DNA of 64,000 nt from Perca fluviatilis (Eukaryota; Chordata; Actinopteri; Perciformes; Percidae): contig NC_053119.1 in assembly GCF_010015445.1 (NCBI RefSeq), forward strand, positions 9,458,050-9,522,049. The letters run 5' to 3'. Both the position numbers and the translations under genes were made by a program. The notes beneath the pieces were generated by a model that worked only from the letters and a program-made list of their open reading frames with translations, searched no databases and was not told the origin of the DNA. Of the stretch, positions 45,120 to 62,400 are shown one piece after another; the stretch's first letter is position 1; each line of letters begins with the position of its first letter.

Positions 45120-46860
45120 TCAGAGATTGAAGGTGAGGTTGATGCTCTCTCCAGCTTTGACGCTGACCAGTTGAGTCTGCTGCTCCAACTCCGGCATGCT
45201 GGCAGTGATAGCGTACGTCCCCGGTGAAACCTCGATCACGAAATCTTCACTCGCTGCTGACACACGACCCTGAAGAGAGAGAGAGAGAGAGAGGCTTGAA
45301 TTTTAAAAAATTATTATTATTTTTTTTACTTTTTGTTCCAAGCAGCAACCAACAAAGTTTGGGGAGTGAAAGCAGTGGGTTCAACTCAAAAAGTCACTCT
45401 CAAAATACAAACCGAATCATTTTTATTTTTTTTCCAAGAAAAATGTTGTGGACGTTGCTTATTTTACTGCTATGAATGTGTGTTGTAAGAATCACAGTTC
45501 TATTTAAGGACATTTTACTAAAAACAAGTTTTTGGATGCATTATTGATAGGGGTTTGCCTATCACAGTCAACTGATTCAAAGATGCATCCTAGAATGCGC
45601 TAGAAAAGTGCTGCTAGTAGCATTCCCACTAAAAAAAATCAACACTTACTAGCTTTTTGCAGCTTTCAGCGGATTACACGAGCTGAGGGTTTTCAAACCC
45701 CTGGTGCAAACAATGGCAGAGGTGAAGTAAACAATTTGAATATTAAGCAACCTAAATAACAAGATATTTTTCTCAGGACTTGGAGGTCGAAAATAATATG
45801 GAGAAAATCAGATATCACGATATTGTTGTCCTAATATCTCGATGTCGATATTACGGCGATATTATAGGGTTGACAATTGGTGCCTATAAAAAATATCTTC
45901 ACAATGAGATTTAAGATAAATGATCTTCAGTAATGTGGATATAATGACTAAGTGGGTAAAAGTAAAAATAATAGAAGAGCTAGCGAACAGTCTGATAACA
46001 GAAAATGACATCACTTTACTGTAATGCAGCCTTTAAAACCAGGAAAAGACAACACTTAAGCCATTTACGATATTACGATTTCCAAAATCTAAGACGATAT
46101 CTAGTCTCATATCACAATATCGATATAATTTCAATATATTCCCAGCCCTACTAAAAAGCCAGTGAATATTGAAATTGCATTACAAGTTAAATAAGATGTC
46201 TCCGTCACCTGCGAGCTGTTTGCTAACACATTAGCCATAGTGACATGATACACTGACAAGGCTCTGTTCCTCTGCGATGTTTTTTTTAGGATCTTTTCTG
46301 CTTAATTGGTTGTGTGGAGCCCTTACATGCTTCCTGGCCGAGTGTGCAGGTGTTGTCATCCCAACAGCTGGCCGTGAGTGGAACCTGGACACGTGGCTTC
46401 TCTCAGTGTCAGTGGGCTCAGTGCAACAGCCAGACTCATAAAACCTCTGCAGCACAGAGAATATTCTCATTTTAGTCTTCAGGTCCAAGCTGAAAGCAAA
46501 ACAGGCGCAGGCGAATGACCACTGACCTTACACTGATGAGTCGTCTGTGCCATGAGCTCTGTGATGGTTGAAAAGACATCATCAGGCTCCGTGTGTGTTC
46601 TCTGCAAAATGTCAAAAGCAAGAGAATTGAGACACAGCGAGTCAAGTCACGACCCAAATTGAATTCACGATGGGGTCAATATACAGAAAACATGCCGGCA
46701 TCTTGACAGGTATTTGTGAGTCTTCATCTGCAGTAGTGGGGCTCTGGGATGCTCCAGTGCTTGTCCAGTCTACACTCCGCCTGGAGGCCCGCTCCAGCAC
46801 CTCCAGGCCCAGACTGGCAGAGCGCCGCAGAGAAGACTCCAGCCACGCTTGGCTTGCCAT
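45120..46860 (-). CDS. akip1: akip1, A-kinase interacting protein 1
   Basis: AKIP1 (BCA3) binds the PKA catalytic subunit and modulates NF-kappaB signalling. Four exons: 46860-46708, 46601-46527, 46446-46327 and 45269-45120, all phase 0, 498 nt or 165 aa; human is about 210, so the central part is shorter. The N-terminus has SLGLEVLERASRRSVDW, against LALEVLERAKRRAVDW in human as remembered. The middle has VFSTITELMAQTTHQC, then RFYESGCC and HVSRFHS. The C-terminus has DFVIEVSPGTYAITASM and GESINLTFNL, matching the human IEVYPGTYSVT...VDLVFPV end. The exon 1 donor is a weak CCT/GTCAAG, chosen because it keeps phase 0. Intron 3 holds a decayed hAT-type MITE at about 45800-46150. Confidence 0.93.
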
Positions 46861-47536
46861 GAACAGGTCGAGTTAAACTCAGGTGCCCTTTACCTGGTGG
46901 AGTGGAGAAACAAGCAAACAGACCTCAGCCACCTTCCTTTTCTTTTAGCTCACAGTACACGCATTGAGACTTTAGTTTAATTCCAAATATACTTGTCTTT
47001 TCTACTATTATAATATAGAACTAAAGCGTTACTTGATTGACAGACAGTTAACAGTATAATTCACTTTTTTTTTAAAAGCAAACATGCCAAAACTTCAGCT
47101 TCTAAAATGTGAATATTTGCTTTTTTGTTAGTCTTTCATGATGTCAAACTGAATATCTTTTGGATAAAACAAGCCTTTGGAAGGCATAACCTCAGATGGA
47201 CATTTTTCACCATTATGTACATTTTAAAACCACAATCGTTTAATTGAGGAATGGGCAGATTGCAGTGGGAACCGTAATAGGGAACTGATAACAATATTTG
47301 CAACCCTTATTTGATATCAGGACAATGAAATTATAAAAAGGCTACACCATAACTGAAATATTAATGAACACTGTCTAAGTGCTGGTTTAATTCTTTAAAA
47401 ACTTTATTCCTAAAGAATTTATTCTAGAGAGAGCTTCTCCAATCACGGTGGCTTGGCAGCTCTATCGAAATTATAACCATTAAACACGAACAATTATACA
47501 TTTTGTACATTTCTCAAGTGAACGCAGGTGGGAAAC

Positions 47537-47546
47537 TGCGCATGCG
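47537..47546. promoter_or_regulatory. akip1: NRF1-type site upstream of akip1
   Basis: TGCGCATGCG is a core match to the palindromic NRF1 motif. It lies about 680 bp upstream of the akip1 ATG. If the akip1 5' UTR is spliced (a CCACTCCACCAG acceptor occurs near 46893 on the minus strand), the promoter could lie here. Confidence 0.4.
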
Positions 47547-47599
47547 TAAAGATTATCGCCCCACTGGGCCATACTAGAAAGCGGAAAGTTGATGCTGGT

Positions 47600-48530
47600 A
47601 TCAGTAGGCTACTTACTTTCTCTTTTAAACAGTCAACAGTTGGCTTCGCTGGCTCCACTAACACCATTACATAGATATATCTATGAACTAACACACCGAA
47701 ACGTCAAGCAATTCGACGTTCCATTGGATACGTCACAACTTGAAGTGTTCTACGCGCTGTGTCAACAGATCTCGGGTGAAGAGATTATTTACGTGTTTAC
47801 CTGTTCAACGCACCGAGAGCCGGGCGGGTCAGCAAGTAAACACACGCATAAATACAAGCCTGCACAGGAACAGTGCTTCTTCGTTCAGTTCGCGGCACGT
47901 AGTGTTCACATTTCTCCTGATTTAGCTTGCGAAGTTAAGCTCTCACACAACCTCGACCGTGCTGCTGTTTTCAAGTGACAGGACAGGAAATCCTGCATGT
48001 TAGACCCCGCCCCCTTTCGTTTGGGACGCAATTTTCATTTCCAATGCCTTTCAGCCACTTTGTTTTTTTAAAAGTATACTACGTCACTGGTGTTCATGCT
48101 AAACACTCCAATCTGTGGGCCATGAAATAAGAAAATCATGCCCATGTACTAAATATAGATTGTTTATTTTTATCCAGTGAGTCTTGTGAAATCCTGGATA
48201 GCTTTGCATCTTCAGTATTCTAAAAATAATGTTCCCTGTTCAGTTGCCACTGTTAACCAATAGCCATCACTTTTCAGCATTTGATTTTTGTTAAAGCCGT
48301 TGCTGTAGTAATACATCTTCTAGGTTTCAAACACATTCCATTTTCAAATTTACATTTTAAGGGCTGCAGCAACCCTGAGGTGACTCATTGACACAAGACA
48401 ATACTTTATATCTAATGTAATGAATGCCTTGACCAAGATATCCTGTAGTCAAAGTTACAGTGTATACTAAAGCTCTGCCACATATGGAGGCATTTAAATC
48501 AGACATGACAAACACGCAGTTTCCATTTAT
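47600..48530. other. akip1-rpl27a spacer
   Basis: No gene recognised. An open frame on the plus strand at 47589-47978 has no known homology and is probably chance. Human DENND2B (ST5) would fall in this interval and no DENN-domain exon was seen. Confidence 0.45.
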
Positions 48531-48534
48531 ACAG

Positions 48535-48540
48535 TTTATT
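48535..48540 (-). terminator. rpl27a: rpl27a polyadenylation signal
   Basis: AATAAA on the minus strand about 27 nt past the stop codon, giving the very short 3' UTR usual for ribosomal protein genes. Confidence 0.75.
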
Positions 48541-48566
48541 TCTGCAAAAACACACTGACAGGAGCA

Positions 48567-53262
<4,696 letters not shown>

Positions 53263-53276
53263 CTTGGAGGCTAGTT

Positions 53277-53284
53277 GAAAGAGG
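53277..53284 (-). promoter_or_regulatory. rpl27a: 5' TOP start of the rpl27a mRNA
   Basis: On the minus strand CCTCTTTC lies 15-22 nt before the ATG. It fits the terminal oligopyrimidine start used by ribosomal protein mRNAs for mTOR-dependent translation. No TATA box was seen. Confidence 0.6.
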
Positions 53285-53379
53285 AACGGGATTTGTAATC
53301 CACGCGGTTTTGTGCGAGATTTGGCTCCTGGTAACAAAGTGCAAAGAAATCCACAGCGACGCCCAGTGATGGTTGACGG

Positions 53380-55920
53380 AAATTAATTTAACTAGGCCTA
53401 CATTTACTCACGTAATGTGCTAAAGTACAATTTTGAGGCTCTTGTACAACATGAGTATTGCCATTTCATGCTACTTCTGAAATGGTCCATTCTGCATAAT
53501 AGGCCTACTTTTACTTTTGGTAGCCTACTTTTAGTATATTTTAATACTTTTACTTGAGTAAAGTTATGAATGCATACTTTTTACTTGTAACAGAGTAGCC
53601 TAACATGTCTAATATTTCTACACAGCAGTGACAAAACCCACGTGCTATTTGTTTCAGCTTCTCCCTGACTCATAAGCATAAACATACATTCACTCCATCA
53701 TACTTCTTATCTTATCAAACAGAACTTTATTCACTGGAAGTAAAACTATGTTGAGTGGTGCAAACCTAACAATGATTGTATTTGTGTGTCTTTTATGGTG
53801 ATTTACAGCAGAAACAGTCAGCTGTGATAGAAACAAGTTGGGCGTGCTGCATTTTTGGCATCATCAGGCACATCACTGTGATACTGTTTACAGAATTTAA
53901 CTCAGACACTGTCAGTGTTGATTTATACTTTGAATTGATAGTCAAATCACAAGTCAACAGCACAGGCTGGAGTTTATCTTTACACCGATTAAAGGGAGAG
54001 AACTCTGTTATCTTAAACTGGTTTCTTCCCTTTCAAGTTTCGCTGTGTGCCCCATAGTTTTCTGGGGCTTGTTAGTATTTTATTTATTTATTTATTTATT
54101 TCAGGACAATGCATGCACATTTAATGAACATGTACAGCAGTACACGTAAAAGTGCCAGATTGTAGCCCAAAGGCTAATTTCCATCTGTAGTCCCATTTGA
54201 CTCCATGAAGTCTGTGAGGGAATTTCCCTGAAGTAAATCACTGAATTATTCTTTATTTTTGGTTTTGTTAAATGATGCAAACATATTGCTCTATTTTGAT
54301 GACGTACTTTGTGACTTCTATAAATCCAGTACTATTAAATTAATTCTGTAGCAAAACTTCTGAGTACTTGTAAAGTATATCTAAGAATAAGTTATCCATT
54401 GTAGAAAAGGTTTGTAATGCTTAGCTCATTCTCATCTCAAATATTCCACCTGTTTTTTCAGACATCTTGTTTTGTGAAATATTTGATTGGTTTTGTTGTT
54501 GAAAGAAAAGTCAGAGGGACATTCCTTCACTACAACTGATGAAAAAAGTCATTCATGGCAGACAGTCATACAAAAAATAATTGAGCTTCTTCTCAATTAA
54601 CTAGGCTAACCGTGAAATCCTGCTTTTATATTAATGTAGTATGAGTAATAATGATCTAATGATATAATATATAATAGTGTAAAAGTTACAGGGGACATTT
54701 TTCTGCATTAAGTACTTTAAGTATTCCCTGGTTATACTTTTACTTAAGTGCAGGTCTTTTCTTTGTAACCAAGTATTTTACAGTGTGGTATTGCTATTTT
54801 TACCCAAGTAAATGATCTAAATACTCCCAACACTGAAAATGCACATAATATGCTACATAATAACAGGTTGATGGGATCTATTTTATGGAGTATAGTAAAC
54901 TTAGGTCTAAGGTAATATAAGGTTATAAAAATAGAGACATGAATGAGTTGAAATTTTGCATCATGGTTATCAGGTGATACCACAGACAGAGTTAAAGTAA
55001 AGTTGATCTACAACATGGCTTGTTATTCAAAGAGTCAACTTTGCAGCCTGTGACTCGTGATTGGTCAGAATTTACTGGCCGTGACTTCTGTTTGTAACTC
55101 CAGCTGAAGCAAAAACAAACATCATATTTTGACTCCGACTGGATTCAACTTCATCAAACCTTTATTGGATTTTTCTCCTTAACGTGCCCATGTTATGAAA
55201 AAGAAATCCCTTTTTCTGGGATTTGGGGTGTTATTTTGTGTCTCTGGTGCTTCCACACGCATACAAACTTGAAAAAAAAGAAACACCCATGCTGTTTTGA
55301 GTGAGATACGGTTTCTGAATGTCTTCTGCCTTCAGTCTCCGGGTGAGCTCTTCAAAATCTGCACAGCTTTCTACGTCACTAACCGAGACGAGGGGGCTAA
55401 CCGCTAGCCCCCTCGTTCTCCATGGCAAAACACTGCTACAACACACACTAGTTCACCATAATCTACAAAAGAACTACTTACATGTCCCTGTTCTGCAGAT
55501 GCGGAGGTGCGCCTTCGTTTAGAAGAAGTCTCCGGCTAATCCTGCTTTGTACTGACTGAAGTTAGAGAAACAGCTAGCTAGCTGATGTGATCCTAACTTA
55601 GCTACTGCGCATGTGTGACTCCCAACAAAGATGGTACAGAAGTGAGAGGTCTCACTCTGTAGCTAAAACAAAGACCTGACACGGGGTGAAAAGAGGAGCT
55701 ACAGCAGTGTGCAGTACAACAAAATGATGGTGTTTTTTGAAAATTAAACCATGTAAACCTATTCTGGTACAACCTCAAAATACAATTATGAACCTGAAAA
55801 TGAGCATAATATGAGCACTTTAAATGAGCCCCTAATGAATGTCCTCCAATTCATGTTTGATGCTTCATTGGAGCAGATTTTCTGCCATGCTTTATACCTG
55901 GAATCCCCTGGCGACAGTGA
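53380..55920. other. rpl27a-trim66 spacer, mostly repeats
   Basis: Contents: ACTTTTACTTAAG-family sequence (53400-53610 and 54690-54835), a (TTTA)n run near 54078 with a retroposon-like piece (54095-54200), and a TTAA-flanked MITE (55179-55823). I looked here for upstream trim66 exons (B-box, coiled coil) and found none. Confidence 0.55.
55179..55823. mobile_element. TTAA-flanked MITE, 0.64 kb
   Basis: TTAA occurs at both ends. The left terminus CGTGCCCATGTTATGAAAA and the right terminus GAGCATAATATGAGCACT are imperfect inverted repeats. A perfect internal hairpin GAGGGGGCTA...TAGCCCCCTC lies at about 55390-55415. It ends about 270 bp left of the putative trim66 first exon. Confidence 0.75.
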
Positions 55921-56019
55921 AAGACAAATAATAGCATCACATGATTAGTTCAGTAGTCAATAGGATACACTTGCTTGCAGTGACTCGGGGGTGGGGGGGG
56001 GAGGCGGGGGGCTGTGGTT

Positions 56020-56160
56020 GGATCAGCTCTCCACCAATCATATCAATCCGTGTCCCCCTTGACACTGGACAACGGTGCCATCCCTCTCATCCTCAGCCCA
56101 CTTTCACCTGGCTTTCTGAAGCAGACATCTTGTTTTTTCATCGCTTACATTCACACTCAG
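56020..56160 (+). promoter_or_regulatory. trim66: Putative trim66 promoter and non-coding first exon
   Basis: A good donor (CACTCAG/GTAAGG) at 56160/56161 follows a G-rich tract (55988-56012), an ACCAATCA CCAAT motif near 56032 and pyrimidine-rich sequence. Joined to the acceptor at 56460, the frame has an in-frame TGA at about 56117. That would make the ATG at 56480 the first usable start. Confidence 0.45.
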
Positions 56161-56479
56161 GTAAGGTACAATTATGAGGCAACTTTGACCTGATTCCTGT
56201 GTGTTGTTAATGATCTGTTACTAATCGTTATGTACTCAATGTCTTTTTTGTACATGTTATCAGCATTCATTTGACTTGTAGCGATATGATTTTCTTGTAA
56301 AATGAGCAGTTAAATTAATTTTAAAATGGTTCTTCTGCTTCTTCTTTGGGGGTTGTCTGTTTGTTTTGATTCTTGTATTTTGCCGTTAAACACTAGGCAC
56401 ACAAGAGATTTCAAAATCAGCAGCTTCTTCTGTGTTTTCTCTTCTGTTTCTCCACCCCAGGAGGCCCGCTCTCCTCGAG

Positions 56480-59400
56480 ATGGCACACCTGCCTCACAGA
56501 CGCCATGGCAACTTTCCCCAAAGACAGGCCACACTGTTGCCACGGGTAGCCAAGTGTGGAGTACAGATGCCACTGGAGGCCATGTCATCTGAGACTGGTT
56601 CATATCCCGCAACCACAGCAGAGGAGCCAAGCCTCCCAGCAGAACACGTAATACAGACACAGACGGGGTTAAAAAAATAAAGGGTTTCATGATTGAGCCA
56701 TGTTAAAGAGGAAAGAGGACATTATCAAAGGGTTATTGATATTTAATTGAACCTTTTTTTCTATTTAAAAAAAGGAGAAGCTTTGCAGTACTGGATTCTG
56801 TGAGATGGAAACTGAGACAAACCGGTCCCACAACGGAGCAGCCTCTCCTTCAGCTGCAAAACGACAACCTGGAAAAGATGTAGCAGCTTTACTGAAGAGA
56901 ATAAGGTAAAATAAAGGACAACACGGGGAACATGTTCTCCCGACAACACAATGGGGAAATGTATTTTTTTTTTTTGCATTTTATTTAGGCCTTTATTTCT
57001 GTCAGGGCAGCTTTAGACATGAAAGGGGAGAAAGAGAGAAACGGGGAATGACATGCAGCAAAGGGCCGCAGGTTGGAACCGAACCCGTGGCCGCTGCATC
57101 GAGGACTGAGCCTCTGTATATGGGTGCGCTCTCTACCAGCTGAGCTACCCAGGCGCCCTGGGGAAATGTATTCAAATAAATAGTTTGACATTTTGGGAAA
57201 TGGTCTTATTTGCTTTCTTTCAAGAGGTAGATAAGTACTAAATGAGAACTATTCCTTGATATTCCGTGTTGGATAATACTCCTGATTTGGACATTTTAAA
57301 TGTAATGTAAAGGATTTTTTATCTTTTTTTCACTGACCATAAGTCTTCCATTATGTCGACAGGATTCACCCAGAGGCCCAAAGGATTCTGGGTAATTCCT
57401 GCATACCTGTAGTGAGCTTGGAGCGTCTGAACTTCCAGTCTGTGTCCTTATCCTGTCTGCAGCCTGTGGTCTCTCTGGTACGGCTGCCGCGCCAAACACA
57501 AGCCAAGCTCCACAATGACGCTTCCTGTTTGGATCGTCCTCAGCAGGTACAGAGCTGAAGATCTGCACACTAAACTTTCACTTAACATGAGCGCCATGTT
57601 ATGACACCTTTGTCTCTGTCTGCAGAATGGATTCAGTCAACCTGAGGCAAACATTTTGGAGGTAAGAGAAGTGTCGCCTCAGTCTGATCTCGGCCGACCA
57701 GAAACAACACCGACCTCCTGGACTGAGCCGTACTGTCCCGACAGCTCCCCCTCCGAGGAACCAGAGCAGGACTCAGGCTTCGACTGCGACTCTAATCCAG
57801 ATCAGCCGTACATCCTGTTGGATTCCGACTCAGAGGAATGGGACCCGGATGGGAAACCTGATTCAGAGACATTTTATTTGGACCCGGATCCAGAGCAGAC
57901 CATAGTGATCCAACTGGATCCAGAACCAGAAGCAGATCTAGCCGATCGATCCCTGGTACTGGAGGATGAAGCTGAAACTAAATGTGAGGTAGTTCAAATA
58001 GACGACAGTGAAGATCAAATAACTGATATTTGTAGCTCACAGGAGGAGGCAGACTCATGTATCCAGAAACTTGGACCTGGACCAGGGGCCGAGGAGATGG
58101 AGAGTGACGATTTTTGTGCCGTGTGTCTGAACGGAGGGGAGCTGCTCTGCTGCGACCGCTGCCCTAAAGTTTACCACTTGGCCTGCCATATACCTCCGCT
58201 CACCAGCTTCCCCCTGTAAGTGCTGTATGGACACCCAGTACTATCTGCTTTATACACAATCAATACACTCACCGTGACTGCAGACAGTGGTTCCCAACTC
58301 TTTTCTCCTTGTGACTCTTTATAGTGAAGCAGTATTTACTTGTAATAAATAAAATAGGATAACATTTTAAAATTATTTTTTGGGGCATTTTTAGACCTTT
58401 ATTCAACAGGACAGCTGAAGACATGAAAGGAGAGAGAGAGGGGGGGGGGGGGAATGACACGCAGCAAAGGGCCGCCGGTCTGAGTCGAACCCAGGACCAC
58501 TGCGTCGAGGTGTAAACCTCTATATATGGGCGCCTGCTCTACCAACTGAGCTACCCGGGTGCCCAGGATAACGTTTTAGAGGCTTGAAGAAGTAACTATT
58601 TAGTATTTCACATTAAAAAGCAAAGATTAGTTACAGACCTAAAAAAAAGCAGCAGGAAAATAACACATCTTGTTCATTTTGGATTTTAGTTTGACTTATG
58701 ACTCTTTCAGGGGTTTTGACTCTAAGGTTGGAAACTTACACTGATCTCTCCTCATACTCACACTGGGAGCAATTTAGGGTGCAATGTCTTGCTCAAAGAC
58801 AGGAAGGAAGAGTGCACGTGGTTATTACCTGTACTTGCCGACGTGCTCGCTCTAACACCTGAGCCACAGCCACCCAAGATATTTGTTAAGCTGTTATTTG
58901 TCAGTTTCAGTTTCCGTGGTTGTCTGTTAATGAGCCCACTAGACACCACAGTCTCCTTAAACATTTATAGTAAATCTATGGAGGTTTATCTTGGAGACAT
59001 TATGTTCTTCTGTCTTACACTCAGTTTGTTATTGTGGCTGCTGACATGTGGATTTGCATAACCCTTCTCCAGATATAGTACTTGTCCAAGTTAAAATTGG
59101 TATATTATTTTATTGTTGTGTCGTGCCAAACATTTGGTCCATTCCACATGAGCTTACACGAAAAACATTGTAGGTAAACCTACAAAGATAAAGCTTGTTT
59201 TATATTTATTTAGATTTGATTTGAGACAATACTGAGCATGCAATGAGCAACATGAGCAAAAAGGAATATACTACACAAGCCAATATAATGGTTATTAAGG
59301 AATATTTCACCCAAATGCAACATATGGCTCTTTGACATGTGTCTTTGGCTTTGGCTACACAGACAATATTGATTTTAAGATACATTCATTTGGTTTTGGT

Positions 59401-62400
59401 CGTTTTATGAGATTTGTTAACAATGATAAAAAGGTAAAATAAAGCCATCATTTAAAAATACAAAGTATATCCCAGATGCTTCGCTCCATTCAAAGAATAG
59501 ATGCTGCAGAGAAAATTTATTATTTATTTATTGTATATATTATAATGTATTATTTTAATCTCTAAATTATGAAGTAACGGAGGTCCTATGTGTCCTACAG
59601 AGGTGACTGGGCATGCACGCTGTGCCGAACCGACCAGGAGCCTGTGGAGACGTACGACTGTGAGAACAAGCCCTCCTGTGGGGGAGTCAAAGCTCCATAC
59701 ACACTGTGCAACCAGGACCAGAGGGTGAGCTGCAGGGGGGGAATCCGTTTGACCCTTATAACATGTAAAGTATTGTCTATAAAAGTATTAATTTCTTTCA
59801 ACCTTAAGAAAGCAGGAACACGTGTTTATTGTGGGCAAACAGTCATAGTATTCACTATATGTACCAATGGTTATAGAATCATTAATTCAAAGTGAGTAAC
59901 ACAAAATGTTTTTGTTTTGTTTTTCTCTACTGCAACAAAATCACTTAAATGTTTCTTTCTAACAATTAGGGCTTTTGTCCCAATTTGATTCTTTCACGAT
60001 ACATGGGTGCCGATTCGATTTGTATTGCGATTCTAGAAGTATTGCGATAATATAATATATCATAGAGATAGTATATCGTGAGACATTTCTAAAAACAAAT
60101 TGTTTTCTAAGAAGAATGCACATCACATGTCAGTCTGACATTTATTTCATTTGTAAATAAGTACATAACATGTATTTTCTGCATTTTCTGCTTTTGGTCT
60201 GTTTAGCTGGAAACAGATGATGTAATCGCCGTCGGCTGTACCGTATAAACAGAAAATATATAGGTGAATCATTAGTAAAAAAAAAAAGAAAAATTCAAAT
60301 TATCGATTCTATGGAAAATAATTGATTTTAAAAATCGTTGCATAATAAATAAATAACGATACATACTAACAATATTTTTTATCTCCCAGACTCTGATATG
60401 GTATCAGCCTATGAGTAGATGAACAGATGTATTTTTAGTGACTGTGTATGTTTGTTTGTGTGTTTCCTGTGCAGAGGTGTGAGAAGCTGACTCTGCTGTT
60501 GTACTATCACACGCTCAGCGCTCCGTTCCATGAACCTGTCAGCGTCCTGGTCAGTCCAACAGATTTACATTATAGAAATCGCATCAAATAATTCACCCTG
60601 ACACCACTGAATAACACATATCAGTGTACAAATGTATGTCATACTACATGAAAGCCCTCACTCAAGAAAGTTATAGTGAAAAATATATAAATTACCGCGC
60701 TCAACCTACACAGGATTAAATATAATGATAATAAATATGATAATAAATATCAAAAATACATTATAAAACACAGAAAGATGTCGTTCAGCATCACATCAAC
60801 ATTACATGTCTATATATAAAGTTTCAAATGCTGTACAACAAATATTAAAATATCTTCTTTTGAACATTCAACACATACATGTAAACCTTTCTGTTGCAAA
60901 CCTCATTTTTATCCTGATAAATGGATTTTTCCAAGTAGGCCTACTGTAAATCCAATTTTTTATTTTTACTTTTTATTTTATTTTACCTTTATTTAAACAG
61001 GAAAAGACTCATTGAGATTAAAAATCTTTTTTTCAAGAGTGTCCTGGCCAAGACAGGCAGCAGTACAACCACACATACTGTCTGTACAAACACAAAATAC
61101 ACAAAAACACACTAAAAACATAAAACAACTGAATCAGCAAATCCCTCAAAGTCAACCACAATCCTAAACACATCAGGCAAAGCATAACAGAAGGAAAAGT
61201 TCCTGGGAAAATGGAACAAATCAACCTATTAAATCATTTAGCAATAATAAAAAGAAGACATACGATGCTGGCCTCATCTAAAACTCTGAGGCACAACGTC
61301 ATGGCAGTATGTGATGGTTAAAACAACCTAAGTGAAGAAAACGCTGGCTTACTGTACTCTACATGTCCATTGTTCCACTTACCTTCCTTGATGTTCAAAT
61401 GAAAACAATCTCTCTCACAAAGCTCTAACCTCTGTGAATGTGCTCCAGGCCCGAAACTACTACCAGATCATCAAGAGGCCCATCGACCTGTCAGTGATCC
61501 GCAGGAAACTGGACAAGAGCAACACTCTCCACTACTTCACTGCTGAGCAGTTTGTCGATGACGTCCTGCTGATGTTTAAAAACTGTGCTACGTTCAACTA
61601 CGTGAGTGGATTTCCCGCTTTAATCTAATTTCTAGTGTAATTGATTTATTGCTGCACTGTAACCTGTGGGAATAAGTTCCACATGTAGCAGAAAACTGGG
61701 CCACTTTTCCACTTTGATTTCATTATAGCGACTGCCAATCAGGTTGTGTCCACCTGCCAGTTAGAAGAGCCATGCTGGCAGTGGTACTATACTTTGAGCT
61801 ACATGCTAATGTCAGCATGCTCACAACAACATTGCTACATGCTGGTGCTTAGCAGGTATAAATGTTTAACATGTTCATCATCTTAGGCTACGTCCAAGTT
61901 TTGGTTTAAAACGAATATCTTTTGCTACGTTTATGCCCCACGTTCACACTACTCCGGCGTTTCCTAGCCCCTTAAAACGGAGACATTTGGAATTGCGTTG
62001 TAGTCTGGACAGGCAGAAACAGAGACTTTTGGAAACAACGATGCGCCTCAGTCAGTCTTATCAGTTAGGATAGTCTTACCTTTCAGTCTTCGTCTGTCCA
62101 AGCAAATAAATCCCTGGTCTTACTTTTCCCTATTGTTGTTCTTTCTCCAAAGTATTTTTCGTATTTTTAACTTATACATCCATGATTTAGACAATCTGCT
62201 TCCTGTTTACACCTGCACAGCTGCACGCTGGTCATGTGGTTGTCAGACGTGTTAATATGGATAGAGATTAGTTCTGCTACAGAGCTAAAACGCTTGTGTG
62301 GATGGAGATAAATTTTTTTTACGCCACCTAAAAATAAAAACATAGTAGTGTGGATGTAGTCTTAGTTTAGCACTTAACAAAAAGTACCAACAGTTAATGT

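Noticed and set aside
47589..47978. 129-aa plus-strand ORF near akip1
   Set aside because: No recognised motif or homology; it overlaps the likely akip1 promoter and reads as a chance open frame.
53290..56460. Search for trim66 RING, B-box or coiled-coil exons
   Set aside because: No Cys/His-patterned exon with splice sites was found; the sequence is mostly repeats.
58495..58565. Possible tRNA gene with good A and B boxes (also 57085-57160 and 34745-34815)
   Set aside because: The sequences are heads of tRNA-derived SINEs with shared non-tRNA bodies and no sound cloverleaf.
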